From Clostridiales bacterium (GTDB lineage Bacteria > Bacillota > Desulfotomaculia > Desulfotomaculales > VENG01): a stretch of DNA of 64,000 bases. Of the stretch, positions 17,579 to 26,594 are shown piece after piece (within the stretch, counting starts at the first letter, position 1; each line of letters starts with the position of its first letter). Position numbers and translations under genes: made by a program. The notes below the pieces were generated by a model, which ran no database searches, was not told the DNA's origin, and saw only the letters and a list, made by a program, of their open reading frames with translations. The stretch is taken from NCBI GenBank assembly GCA_016278505.1, contig JADQBQ010000002.1:25638-89637 (forward strand), in the 5' to 3' direction.

Positions 17579-18226
17579 CTAATTCTCTGTATTCTGTCCG
17601 TAACTTTGCAAAAAGGCACTCCGCAAAGAAGAAACATCCTTTTCATCAAGGCAGAACGGGGAACCCACGGACAGGCTCATGATATATACACGGCAAGCCT
17701 TCTCGACTATTTGGCAGATAAGTAGAGCTTCCCTGATGTCCTTACCTACTCCTACCAGTCCATGGTTAGCTAAAAGTACAGCCCCGCAGTCTCCCAGGGT
17801 TTGTGAAGCAGAACAGGCTAACTCTTCACTGCCGGCCGGGGCATATTCGCTGACCGGAACCTCTCCACCCACAAGCTGAGCTTGTTCCTCCAGTATAACC
17901 GGGAGATTAATACGAGACACCGCCAGTGCACTTGCATAAATACTGTGAGTATGCATTATGGCATGCACGTCCGGCCTGTTACGATAAATCTCCAGGTGCA
18001 GCGGAGCTTCTGTGGACGGGCGCCTAAAACCTGATTTTACGTTCCCCGAATTATTTAGTAATACTATATCCTGGACATTCAGAGAATCATAAGGCATCCC
18101 GCTTGGCGTGATAATCAGGCCATCTGCAACGCGCATCGAAGCATTTCCCCAGGTGCCGGCCACGAGGCCGCTGCCGATCATATCATTACAAGCCGCTATC
18201 AGCTCCAGGCCGGCTTTATTATTCAT
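17579..18226 (-). CDS. Class II aldolase, probable 5-(methylthio)ribulose-1-phosphate aldolase
   Basis: Zinc-dependent aldolase of the fuculose-phosphate/adducin family, about 215 residues. [14 protein letters not shown] is the phosphate-binding loop. [11 protein letters not shown] holds the catalytic Glu, [14 protein letters not shown] two zinc His and [10 protein letters not shown] the third. Next to mtnA and mtnP it is best explained as the aldolase of the DHAP shunt (Ald2), which splits 5-methylthioribulose- or 5-deoxyribulose-1-phosphate into DHAP and an aldehyde. That role is inferred from context. The start is uncertain: the ATG at 18226 overlaps the ahcY stop (ATGAATAA), while one at 18250 also fits the frame. 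Confidence 0.82.
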   Translation of the reverse strand: MNNKAGLELIAACNDMIGSGLVAGTWGNASMRVADGLIITPSGMPYDSLNVQDIVLLNNSGNVKSGFRRPSTEAPLHLEIYRNRPDVHAIMHTHSIYASALAVSRINLPVILEEQAQLVGGEVPVSEYAPAGSEELACSASQTLGDCGAVLLANHGLVGVGKDIREALLICQIVEKACRVYIMSLSVGSPFCLDEKDVSSLRSAFLQSYGQNTEN

Positions 18227-19472
18227 CTCCCCAGCTGTTAAGGTACGCATATTGATCGTCGGTTAAGCGGTCAATTTCAATACCCATGGACTTCAATTTA
18301 AGGTCTGCAACACGGCGATCCAGATCTTCCGGTACTACATATACTTTTTTATCCAACTGCGCACCGTGATTTAATATATGCCGGGCAGATAATGCCTGCA
18401 GGGCAAAGGACATGTCCATAATCTCCGCCGGGTGCCCGTCACCTGCCGCCAAATTTACCAAACGTCCCTCTGCTAACAGGTAAATGCGGCGCCCGTCCGG
18501 AAGTTTAAACTCTTCAATATTTGTGCGTACTTCCCTGCGGGAAACAGAAGACTTTTCAAGCTCTGGAATATTTATCTCCAAATCGAAGTGCCCTGCATTA
18601 CACAGTATAGCACCATCTTTCATCCGGTTATAGTGCCGTTCACGCAGAAGATCCTTACAGCCCGTTACCGTAACAAAAACATCTCCACGAGAGGCAGCCT
18701 CGTCGCTGCTCATAACTTCAAAGCCGTCCATATATGCTTCAATAGCTTTGATGGGGTCAACGTCACATACTATCACCTTTGCACCCAGGCCTTTAGCACG
18801 CATAGCAACGCCTTTACCGCACCACCCATAACCGAAAACAACAACTGTTTTTCCGGCTACTATAAGATTTGTTGTACGCATAATTCCTGACCATGTGGAT
18901 TCTCCGGTGCCATATCTATTGTCAAAAAGATATTTGCAAAAAGCATCGTTAACAGCAAGCATAGGAAAACGAAGCTGACCGGCCTGTTCCATAGCCCTTA
19001 AACGGAGTACACCGGTGGTGGTTTCCTCACTACCACCGATCACTTCACCGGCTTGGTCTTTCAGCTCTGTATGCAGCATATGCACCAAGTCACCGCCGTC
19101 ATCTATAATAATGCGAGGTCGGGTTGACAACGTTTTCCGCAGGTGTTCATTATATTCTTCGCTGGTAGAGTTATACCATGCAAAAACATTGATATCTTCC
19201 TTGGCAAGTGCCGCTGCCACATCATCCTGGGTGGAAAGGGGATTGGAACCTGTAATTGCTACCTCAGCTCCACCAGCCCTCATTACTTCTGCCAAATATG
19301 CAGTTTTCGCTTCCAAATGAATGCTCATTGCTACCCGCATCCCTTTAAAAGGAAGCTCTCTTTCAAATTCATCACGGATGGCGTTTAATACAGGCATGTG
19401 GGCCCTTACCCACTCAATTTTGAGCCTGCCGCTATCTGCCAGGTTGATGTCACGAACAATGTAGTCAGACAC
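18219..19472 (-). CDS. ahcY: Adenosylhomocysteinase
   Basis: Hydrolyses S-adenosylhomocysteine to homocysteine and adenosine, relieving product inhibition of methyltransferases. It is NAD-dependent, and the dinucleotide fold is visible in [34 protein letters not shown] near the N terminus and the conserved C terminus [14 protein letters not shown] fit the family, although SAH hydrolases usually end in a Lys-Tyr-rich tail that is shorter here. It has 417 residues, the form without the ~40-residue insertion of eukaryotic-type enzymes. It sits between mtnA and the aldolase. Confidence 0.95.
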   Translation of the reverse strand: MSDYIVRDINLADSGRLKIEWVRAHMPVLNAIRDEFERELPFKGMRVAMSIHLEAKTAYLAEVMRAGGAEVAITGSNPLSTQDDVAAALAKEDINVFAWYNSTSEEYNEHLRKTLSTRPRIIIDDGGDLVHMLHTELKDQAGEVIGGSEETTTGVLRLRAMEQAGQLRFPMLAVNDAFCKYLFDNRYGTGESTWSGIMRTTNLIVAGKTVVVFGYGWCGKGVAMRAKGLGAKVIVCDVDPIKAIEAYMDGFEVMSSDEAASRGDVFVTVTGCKDLLRERHYNRMKDGAILCNAGHFDLEINIPELEKSSVSRREVRTNIEEFKLPDGRRIYLLAEGRLVNLAAGDGHPAEIMDMSFALQALSARHILNHGAQLDKKVYVVPEDLDRRVADLKLKSMGIEIDRLTDDQYAYLNSWGDE

Positions 19473-19510
19473 TTATATTTTCCTCCCTTTTTTATGTTGA
19501 TTGTCTACGG

Positions 19511-20539
19511 TTATTTAAGAGCCGCAAGGCCCTGGGCATATGGAGAACGGGCAATTCCCTTATCTGTGATTATAGCTGTCACCAGGTCAGACGGGGTTAC
19601 ATCAAAGGCAGGGTTCCAGACCCGGACACCTTCCGGAGCGACAGCCTGCCCGGCCAGGCCTGTAACTTCGTGCCATTCCCGTTCCTCAATGGGAATTTGG
19701 CTCCCGGAACCAAGTTTAAAATCTATGGTTGACATAGGCGCGGCCACATAAAACGGTATGTTATGTTGTTTAGCCAAAACAGCTACACTGTAAGTACCGA
19801 TTTTATTGGCTACATCTCCGTTGGCTGCTATACGGTCAGCGCCCACAATGACTATGTCCACCATACCCTTATACATTAAATACCCTGCCATATTATCAGT
19901 AATTATAGTGACCGGGATATTTTCCTGCATCATTTCCCATGCAGTCAACCGGGCACCCTGCAAAAGCGGTCTGGTTTCGTCTGCATAAACGCTAATATCT
20001 AAACCCTTTTCATGGGCTGCTCGTATTACCCCCAGTGCCGTGCCGTAACCAGCTGTGGCCAATGCTCCGGCATTGCAATGGGTTAATATCCTGGCTCCGT
20101 GGGGGATAAGGTTAAGGCCGTGCTGCCCCATCTGCTTATTCCCTTCGACATCCTCGTTAAAGATTTTATGTGCTTCCTCAAGCATATCCGAGATAATACC
20201 CGCCGTATCCCGGGCATGGCTTGAATGTACACGGGCAAGCATGCGTTCTAACGCCCACTGCAGGTTAACAGCAGTAGGGCGAGTAGAAGCTATTTCCCGC
20301 GCAATGTCCTCTATTTTTTTTATAAAGGTAGTTTGATTAAGATGCTCTTCAGAAAGAGCTCCAATAACTAACCCGTAAGCTGCTGATGCTCCAATAGCCG
20401 GGGCTCCCCGTACACTAAGCCGTTTGATGGACTGCATCACATCATGGTAGTCTGTGCATTCCAGGTATACCGTTTTCGATGGTAGTTGGGTTTGATCCAG
20501 CAGCTTTAGGCATCTGTCTTCCCAGTACATTGTTTCCAT
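19511..20539 (-). CDS. mtnA: S-methyl-5-thioribose-1-phosphate isomerase
   Basis: Converts methylthioribose-1-phosphate to methylthioribulose-1-phosphate and also accepts 5-deoxyribose-1-phosphate in some bacteria. Signature blocks are SVRGAPAIGASAAYGL, THCNAGALATAGYGTALGV (with the catalytic Cys) and VGADRIAANGDVANKIGTY (with the catalytic Asp). The ATG at 20539 (METMYWED) has GGAG nine bases upstream and gives the usual 342 residues. The frame reaching to 20635 would overlap mtnP and is not credible. Confidence 0.95.
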   Translation of the reverse strand: METMYWEDRCLKLLDQTQLPSKTVYLECTDYHDVMQSIKRLSVRGAPAIGASAAYGLVIGALSEEHLNQTTFIKKIEDIAREIASTRPTAVNLQWALERMLARVHSSHARDTAGIISDMLEEAHKIFNEDVEGNKQMGQHGLNLIPHGARILTHCNAGALATAGYGTALGVIRAAHEKGLDISVYADETRPLLQGARLTAWEMMQENIPVTIITDNMAGYLMYKGMVDIVIVGADRIAANGDVANKIGTYSVAVLAKQHNIPFYVAAPMSTIDFKLGSGSQIPIEEREWHEVTGLAGQAVAPEGVRVWNPAFDVTPSDLVTAIITDKGIARSPYAQGLAALK

Positions 20540-20576
20540 TAGGGCTAACTCCAATCTTAGAAGAGGTTGTTTGATA

Positions 20577-21362
20577 TTATTTAGTGACCGAGGGGTCTTC
20601 AGCCGGCTCATGGCAAATGCACGACCGTCTCTCATCCAAAACGGAAATGGTACCCATTACCAGTTTGCGCAGGTTGTTAGCATTCTCATCCATTACATCC
20701 AAAACCTCCTGGTGCGACAGCCTATCCTGTGAAATCCCTGCGCCAAAATTAGTCACCATGGCGATGGTTGCGTAGCACATTTGTGCTTCCCGGGCCAGGA
20801 CTACTTCCGGTACGCTGGTCATTCCCGCTAAATCTCCTCCCAGACGAGAAAACATGCTTACTTCAGCCGGTGTTTCAAACCTTGGCCCCTCAGTGCACAC
20901 GTAGGTACCCTGATTGTGATATGAAAGCCCTAATTTTTTTGCTGATTGCTCCAACAATGATCGCAGTTGAGGGCAGTAGGGATCGGTCATATCCAAGTGG
21001 ATTACCCCTTCCTCCACAAAGGTTTGCGGACGTGATTTAGTAAAGTCTAAAAACTGGTCAACAAACACAAAATCCTTTGGTTTCATAGCTTTATTGAACG
21101 AACCAACGGCAGCGGTAGCAAAAATGTTTTTTACCCCGAGATCTTTCAGAGCCATTATGTTTGCCCGGTAATTTACCAGGTGCGGCGGCACCGAGTGATC
21201 CTCACCATGCCTGGCCATAAAAGCTACCGACTTGCCCCGATATTTGCCGACCTTAACCTTTACTTTCCCCCATGTGGTCATGACCGTTTCATCCCTTATG
21301 TCCTCGAGTATGTTCGGGTCATATACCCCGGTACCTCCAATAATACCAATCTTAATTGTCAT
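20577..21362 (-). CDS. mtnP: S-methyl-5'-thioadenosine phosphorylase
   Basis: Cleaves methylthioadenosine with phosphate to adenine and methylthioribose-1-phosphate. It has 261 residues. IGIIGGTGVYDP is the phosphate-binding start, ATAAVGSFNKAMKPKDFVF and TEGPRFETPAE bind the nucleoside, and GMTSVPEVVLAREAQMCYA follows. It is the first gene of the salvage operon, with its own candidate promoter just upstream. Confidence 0.94.
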   Translation of the reverse strand: MTIKIGIIGGTGVYDPNILEDIRDETVMTTWGKVKVKVGKYRGKSVAFMARHGEDHSVPPHLVNYRANIMALKDLGVKNIFATAAVGSFNKAMKPKDFVFVDQFLDFTKSRPQTFVEEGVIHLDMTDPYCPQLRSLLEQSAKKLGLSYHNQGTYVCTEGPRFETPAEVSMFSRLGGDLAGMTSVPEVVLAREAQMCYATIAMVTNFGAGISQDRLSHQEVLDVMDENANNLRKLVMGTISVLDERRSCICHEPAEDPSVTK

Positions 21363-21408
21363 CTTTTACCCTCCAATATGCAAGCCTTTGCAGATAGCAT
21401 GGTTGCTT

Positions 21409-21437
21409 AACATAGTTGGTATTCGCTGTATTTTCAA
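21409..21437 (-). promoter_or_regulatory. Candidate promoter of the mtnP operon
   Basis: On the minus strand, TTGAAA, a 17-base spacer and TATGTT lie 47 bases upstream of mtnP and downstream of the ftsY terminator. No SAM or SAH riboswitch was recognised in this 130-base gap. Confidence 0.45.
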
Positions 21438-21495
21438 TGTTTTCCTTTCTCCAAGTGACAATTTCACATGATTTTAAAAGTTGTCGGAGATACAA

Positions 21496-21526
21496 TAAAA
21501 GTAAGGCTGGCCAGCCTTACTTTTTA
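21496..21526 (-). terminator. Rho-independent terminator after ftsY
   Basis: A 28-base perfect palindrome with the core AAGGCTGGCCAGCCTT, flanked by A and T runs, lies two bases behind the ftsY stop. It ends the fatty-acid/rnc/ftsY transcript. Confidence 0.88.
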
Positions 21527-21528
21527 AT

Positions 21529-22476
21529 TTACTCTATTTCATGTTCATCTTCGCTATTATCTATTTTTGTGAACAGAGCTGCTGCGAATTCTCCAGCATC
21601 AAACACACGCAAGTCATCCAATCCCTCACCGATTCCAATTAGTTTCACCGGTATATTCAAAGATTCGTTAATACCAATAATAACCCCACCTTTGGCCGTT
21701 CCGTCCAATTTTGTTAAAACGATACCTGTTAAGTCTATTGCTTCATTAAACAGTTTGGCTTGGCTAATAGCGTTTTGCCCGGTGGTAGCATCAAGAACTA
21801 ATAGGGTTTCGTGAGGTGCTTCAGGAATTTCACGCCGCAAAACTCTATAAATTTTTTTGAGCTCTTCCATTAGGTTGCTTTTTGTATGTAATCTACCGGC
21901 AGTATCGATAATCAGGACATCGGCATTACGAGCTTTAGCTGCCTGCAGCGAATCATACGCCACCGCCGCAGGGTCAGCACCATGCTGGTGCTTAATTACA
22001 TCTACCCCAACCCTATGTCCCCATATTTCCAGCTGCTCTATGGCCGCTGCCCGAAAAGTGTCCGCTGCCCCGATAATAACTTTTTGGCCCTGAGACTTAC
22101 ACATGTAAGCCAGTTTTCCGATGGTTGTAGTTTTACCTACCCCGTTAACACCCACTACCATAACCACAACCGGCCCGGGCACATTAAGCATTAATGCCTG
22201 GTTTTCCCCGCCCAGAACGTCCTGAATTAACTCCTGCAGCAGGGGTGTTACCTCTACGGCTTCCTTTATTTTGCGCTGCCTTACCTCCCCGCGAAGGTTT
22301 TCTACCAAATCAATAGCAATATCAGCGCCCATATCAGCCTCTATCATAATTTCTTCCAGTTCTTCATAAAGGCTTTCATCAATATTTTTACGTACTTTGA
22401 CTAAGTTCTCAACTTTTTCCACAAACCCTTGGCGAGTCTTGCCCAGGCTGTCCTTAAGTTTTTTAAATAATCCCAT
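21529..22476 (-). CDS. ftsY: Signal recognition particle receptor FtsY
   Basis: SRP receptor GTPase that docks Ffh-ribosome complexes at the membrane. It has 315 residues and lacks the long acidic A domain of E. coli FtsY. G motifs are GVNGVGKTTTIGKLA (~111), DTAGRLHTKSNLMEEL (~195) and TKLDGTAKGG (~256), and the end GIGEGLDDLRVF is typical. It follows rnc by 24 bases. In many Firmicutes smc lies between the two, but here it does not. Confidence 0.98.
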   Translation of the reverse strand: MGLFKKLKDSLGKTRQGFVEKVENLVKVRKNIDESLYEELEEIMIEADMGADIAIDLVENLRGEVRQRKIKEAVEVTPLLQELIQDVLGGENQALMLNVPGPVVVMVVGVNGVGKTTTIGKLAYMCKSQGQKVIIGAADTFRAAAIEQLEIWGHRVGVDVIKHQHGADPAAVAYDSLQAAKARNADVLIIDTAGRLHTKSNLMEELKKIYRVLRREIPEAPHETLLVLDATTGQNAISQAKLFNEAIDLTGIVLTKLDGTAKGGVIIGINESLNIPVKLIGIGEGLDDLRVFDAGEFAAALFTKIDNSEDEHEIE

Positions 22477-22500
22477 GAAAGATAACTACCTCCGGTTTAC

Positions 22501-23205
22501 TTACTCCTTTTCTAGGACATTTAGAGCCTTTCTCGCGGCTTCCTGCTCGGCCTCCTTTTTAGAATGCCCCTGTCCTTCACCCAGTATTTTTCCCCGGTGG
22601 CTTACAGTAACAGTAAAAGTCTTATCGTGATCAGGCCCTTCTGCATGTACTAACTGGTACTTTACAGGTTCACTGTAGCGCTGCTGCAGGTATTCCTGCA
22701 ATTCAGTCTTAAAGTCCCTTCCGTATGTCCCGCTTAAAACCCCCTGCAAAACTTCATCAAGCTCTCTTAAGGCAAAATCTCTGGCTAAATGGAACCCCTT
22801 GTCCAAGTACAATGCCCCCAGCAGTGCCTCAAACACATCAGCCAGAATTGAAGGCCGCTTTCGGCCGCCTGAACGTTCCTCTCCTCTTCCCATAAACATA
22901 GACCTGCCCAGATCTAATTTACGGGCAACGGAAGCCAGGGAGGGCTCACAAACTATCCTGGCCCTCATTTTAGTTAACTCCCCCTCCGGTTTGTCCGGAC
23001 ACAATAAGAATAAATGTTCACTTATGATCAGTTCAAGAACTGCATCGCCAAGGAATTCCAGACGTTCATTGTGTTTTATATTTGCCTGGCCTTTATTTTC
23101 GTACGCATATGAACTGTGAGTCAGAGCCTCTTGCAAGAGAGAAGTTCGCTCCCAGTCTATGTTTAGCACTCTTCGGAGGTTTTCCATACTTGTATCGAAA
23201 GACAT
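22501..23205 (-). CDS. rnc: Ribonuclease III
   Basis: Double-strand RNA endonuclease that processes rRNA precursors and regulatory duplexes. The catalytic signature ERLEFLGDAVLEL is at ~47 and the second acidic site is in ADVFEALLGALYLD. A C-terminal dsRNA-binding domain spans ~160-232, ending SKKEAEQEAARKALNVL. Length 234 is normal. It is co-transcribed with fabF upstream and ftsY downstream. Confidence 0.98.
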   Translation of the reverse strand: MSFDTSMENLRRVLNIDWERTSLLQEALTHSSYAYENKGQANIKHNERLEFLGDAVLELIISEHLFLLCPDKPEGELTKMRARIVCEPSLASVARKLDLGRSMFMGRGEERSGGRKRPSILADVFEALLGALYLDKGFHLARDFALRELDEVLQGVLSGTYGRDFKTELQEYLQQRYSEPVKYQLVHAEGPDHDKTFTVTVSHRGKILGEGQGHSKKEAEQEAARKALNVLEKE

Positions 23206-23261
23206 TTTCTCACCTGTTATCTTTATTAAAGGTTATTGTAATCTTTTTAGACAATTCATTC

Positions 23262-24500
23262 TTAATCAACACTCTTAAATATCAGACTAACATTATGTCC
23301 GCCAAAACCAAAGGAATTAGAGATTGCTGCGCGAACGTGCATATCCCTAGAGTGATTCGGAACATAATCCAAATCGCACTCCGGGTCGGGGGTATTATAA
23401 TTGATAGTCGGTGGGATTTGCCCATGTTTAATAGCCATCACACAAGCCACACCCTCTATAGCTCCGGCAGCTCCCAATAAATGGCCGGTCATCGATTTGG
23501 TAGAACTCACCGCCAACTTGTGCGCGTGTTCCTGGAATACCTCATGAATAGCAAGTGTTTCTGCTTTGTCACCAGGAGCAGTGGAAGTACCATGGGCATT
23601 CACATAATCTATCTCTTCCGGCTTCATTTGTGCATCTTTAAGGGCCATTTGCATGGCTAACACGGCACCTTTACCTTCAGGATCCGGGGCCGATATATGA
23701 TAAGCATCGCAGGTACTGCCATACCCACAAATTTCAGCGTAAATATGGGCTCCCCGCCGTTGGGCGTGCTCCAGTGTTTCTAAAACCAATGTTGCTGCCC
23801 CTTCCCCAATTACAAAACCATCTCTTTCTTTGTCAAACGGACGACTTGCATGTTCCGGCTCATCATTACGGGTAGACATTGCTTTCATGGAGCAAAAACC
23901 GGCAATGGCCAGTGGTGTTATAGGTGCCTCAGCCCCACCTGTGATGGCCACATCTGCCTGTCCTCTCTGCAATAACTTAAAGGAATCCCCGATGGCGTTA
24001 TTAGCCGATGCACAGGCGCTGGTAGTGGTAAGGTTAGGACCACGCAGGCCAAAATTAATTGCAATTTGTCCGGCAGCCATGTTGGAAATCATCATGGGTA
24101 TAAAAAAGGGGCTCACCCTTCCCGGTCCACGACTCAAAAGGGTTTCTTTTTGATTTTCCAGGGTTTCCAGGCCACCAATGCCAGAACCCATAATTACAGC
24201 TACACCGTCCCTGTCTGTTTTTTCCAAATCAATCTCAGCATGGCTCAGGGCCATGCCTGCCGATGCCAACGCAAATTGAGAAAACTTGTCCATTCGCCTG
24301 GCTGCTTTACGATCCATATAATCTTCCGCTTTGAAATCCTTTATTTCTCCAGCTATACGGGTACTAAAGTCTGCGGCATCGAACCTGGCGATAGGACCAA
24401 TTCCTGAAACACCATCAATCAGGTTGGACCAAAACCTTTCCAGCCCCGTCCCCACTGGCGTTACCACGCCCAGTCCCGTAATAACAACCCGTTTATGCAT
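23262..24500 (-). CDS. fabF: 3-oxoacyl-ACP synthase II
   Basis: Elongating condensing enzyme of fatty-acid synthesis, 412 residues. The catalytic triad is intact: Cys in [14 protein letters not shown], His in [15 protein letters not shown] and His in [16 protein letters not shown], with GFGGHN near the C terminus. It follows acpP after a 127-base gap that contains a stable hairpin. Confidence 0.98.
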   Translation of the reverse strand: MHKRVVITGLGVVTPVGTGLERFWSNLIDGVSGIGPIARFDAADFSTRIAGEIKDFKAEDYMDRKAARRMDKFSQFALASAGMALSHAEIDLEKTDRDGVAVIMGSGIGGLETLENQKETLLSRGPGRVSPFFIPMMISNMAAGQIAINFGLRGPNLTTTSACASANNAIGDSFKLLQRGQADVAITGGAEAPITPLAIAGFCSMKAMSTRNDEPEHASRPFDKERDGFVIGEGAATLVLETLEHAQRRGAHIYAEICGYGSTCDAYHISAPDPEGKGAVLAMQMALKDAQMKPEEIDYVNAHGTSTAPGDKAETLAIHEVFQEHAHKLAVSSTKSMTGHLLGAAGAIEGVACVMAIKHGQIPPTINYNTPDPECDLDYVPNHSRDMHVRAAISNSFGFGGHNVSLIFKSVD

Positions 24501-24571
24501 TTTCTCACTCCGTTTTTTTCTTTATATCTTTTCGTAGTTTCTCCGGTTTCACTGCCCAAGATCTGTTATGC

Positions 24572-24600
24572 GTCCCGGCATGGTAATCACAAGCCGGGAC
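24572..24600 (-). other. Hairpin between acpP and fabF
   Basis: GTCCCGGC and GCCGGGAC pair around a 13-base loop. There is no adjacent T run, so it is more likely an mRNA-processing or stability element than a terminator. It could help keep acpP mRNA in excess over fabF. Confidence 0.5.
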
Positions 24601-24627
24601 AGTCAACCCCACATGACCGGCCGTACA

Positions 24628-24858
24628 TTACTGGTGATCTTTAATATACTGTACAGCCTCTCCCACAGTACGAATCTTTTCGGCATCCTCATCAGGAATT
24701 TGCAGATCGAATTCTTCCTCTAAAGCCATAACCAATTCCACAATATCCAAGGAATCGGCCCCCAAGTCTTCTGTAAAAGATGCTTCTACTTTTACCTCTG
24801 CCGCATCCACACCCAACTGCTCTACAATAATTTCCTTAATTCTCTCAATTTCACTCAT
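24628..24858 (-). CDS. acpP: Acyl carrier protein
   Basis: Small acidic carrier (76 residues) of acyl chains. The phosphopantetheine Ser36 is in [20 protein letters not shown]. The ATG at 24858 (MSEIERIK) has GGGAGG upstream; a longer frame to 24876 would include that site. It lies between fabG and fabF. Confidence 0.98.
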   Translation of the reverse strand: MSEIERIKEIIVEQLGVDAAEVKVEASFTEDLGADSLDIVELVMALEEEFDLQIPDEDAEKIRTVGEAVQYIKDHQ

Positions 24859-24908
24859 TTTTTTACCTCCCTGCACGTTTTAATTGAAAACATTAATTCC
24901 TTGCTAAA

Positions 24909-25652
24909 TTACATACTCATGCCACCATCTACTGCCAATACCTGCCCGTTAATATAACCGGCACCTTCACTGGCTAAAAAGGAAACTATAGATGCAACAT
25001 CTTCAGGGGTGCCCAGGCGGTTTGCGGGGACCTGCTTGAGCATCTCCCGCTCCTTTTCCTGCGACAACTGAGCTGTCATCTCAGTAGCAATAAAGCCCGG
25101 GGCAACAGCATTAACAGTGATATTTCTGGAACCCAGTTCCCGCGCCAGTGATTTAGTCATACCTAAAAGTCCTGCTTTCGCCGCACAATAGTTAGCCTGC
25201 CCCGGATTACCAATTATTCCTACCACTGAAGAAATATTTATTATACGTCCCCACCGGGCCTTTAGCATTTGCCGGGAAAATTTCTTGGCGCACAAAAACG
25301 CTCCCTTAAGATTTACCTGCATTACAGCATCCCAATCCTCTTCTTTCATACGCAATATCAAATTATCACGGGTTATACCCGCATTGTTAACGAGAATGTC
25401 TACTTTACCGAGAGACGCTGTTATTTCTTTAGCCATGCCATCAACAAAGCCGGGATCGGCTACATTTCCTTGTACAATCACCGCCCGTCTGCCCATAGCT
25501 TCAATTTCCTGCTTAACTTCTTCTGCCTCCACAATTCTGGAAGCGCAATTTATTGCCACGTGGGCGCCCTGCCGGGCTAATTCCATGGCTATAGCTCTGC
25601 CAATACCTCGGGACGAACCAGTAACCAATGCTACTTTATTATTTACCCTCAT
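24909..25652 (-). CDS. fabG: 3-oxoacyl-ACP reductase
   Basis: NADPH-dependent short-chain dehydrogenase that reduces the beta-keto group. The cofactor loop is TGSSRGIGRAIA, followed by NNAG (NNAGITRDNLI) and the Ser-Tyr-Lys triad in NISSVVGIIGNPGQANYCAAKAG. It has 247 residues. It starts three bases after fabD. Confidence 0.97.
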   Translation of the reverse strand: MRVNNKVALVTGSSRGIGRAIAMELARQGAHVAINCASRIVEAEEVKQEIEAMGRRAVIVQGNVADPGFVDGMAKEITASLGKVDILVNNAGITRDNLILRMKEEDWDAVMQVNLKGAFLCAKKFSRQMLKARWGRIINISSVVGIIGNPGQANYCAAKAGLLGMTKSLARELGSRNITVNAVAPGFIATEMTAQLSQEKEREMLKQVPANRLGTPEDVASIVSFLASEGAGYINGQVLAVDGGMSM

Positions 25653-25655
25653 TTA

Positions 25656-26594
25656 TTAAATAACCTCCTTTACCCGCAACATAATTGATTCCAACTCCGA
25701 ACCGGTGTCGGTACAGAATGTAGTTATCTGGCGGTTAATCTTGCGGGTAAGGCCTGTTAACACTTTGTTTGGCCCAACTTCAAAAAATACCTGGTAGTCG
25801 TCACTTAGTAATCTTTCCACTGACTCCTGCCAGCGTACCGGGCTGTAAACTTGATCCTTCAGGGCCTTTCCTATTTCGGCTCTGGAGTGCACATAATCTG
25901 CGCTTACATTTGCTACCACCGGAATCTCAGGGTCATTTATGGACAATCCATCCAATTCCCCCGCCAAACGATCCCCGGCCGGGCGCATAAGACTGCTGTG
26001 GAAAGGAGCGCTTACAGGAAGTTTCATACAGCGCTTTGCCCCCCATTCTCTTGCTAGGCTACATGCTTCATCAAGTGCTTCATTTTCACCGGCAATTACT
26101 ACCTGACCGGGGCAATTTAGGTTTACTGCCTCCACAACACCTTGGGAAGATGCTTTTAAACACAACTCCTGTACAGCTTTGACATCCAAACCCATTACCG
26201 CAGCCATACCCCCGCGGCCTAAGGCCACAGCTTCTTGCATAAACAGCCCTCTCTTGCGAACCAGTTGAACAGCATCCTCAAAATCAATGCTGCCGGCAGC
26301 AACAAGGGCAGAGTATTCTCCCAAGCTATGCCCTGCTGCTGCATGTGCTTTTAAGCCCAATTCATTTATTACCTGAAGGTAAGCAACACTGACTGTAAGG
26401 ATTGCCGGTTGGGCGTTGACAGTCTTGGCCAACTCATCTTCGGGACCCTCAAAACACATGCCGCTCAGATTTATTCCCAGGCGGGCATCTGCACGTTCAA
26501 AGATCTCTCTTGCCCGGGGATACATATCATAAATATTTCGCCCCATACCAACATACTGAGAACCCTGCCCCGGAAAAACTAAAGCCAGCTTCAT
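25656..26594 (-). CDS. fabD: Malonyl-CoA:ACP transacylase
   Basis: Loads malonyl groups onto ACP. The catalytic Ser is in GHSLGEYSALVAAG (~92) and the partner His in PVSAPFHSSLM (~200). The N terminus KLALVFPGQGSQYVGMG is typical. It has 312 residues. The start codon overlaps the fabK stop by one base. Confidence 0.97.
   Translation of the reverse strand: MKLALVFPGQGSQYVGMGRNIYDMYPRAREIFERADARLGINLSGMCFEGPEDELAKTVNAQPAILTVSVAYLQVINELGLKAHAAAGHSLGEYSALVAAGSIDFEDAVQLVRKRGLFMQEAVALGRGGMAAVMGLDVKAVQELCLKASSQGVVEAVNLNCPGQVVIAGENEALDEACSLAREWGAKRCMKLPVSAPFHSSLMRPAGDRLAGELDGLSINDPEIPVVANVSADYVHSRAEIGKALKDQVYSPVRWQESVERLLSDDYQVFFEVGPNKVLTGLTRKINRQITTFCTDTGSELESIMLRVKEVI

Noticed and set aside
20540..20635. 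N-terminal extension of mtnA overlapping mtnP
   Set aside because: The added residues do not match the family, and a good ribosome site precedes the ATG at 20539.
21363..21495. Possible SAM or SAH riboswitch before the SAM-salvage operon
   Set aside because: The 130-base leader lacks the conserved cores of these riboswitch classes; only a candidate promoter was found.
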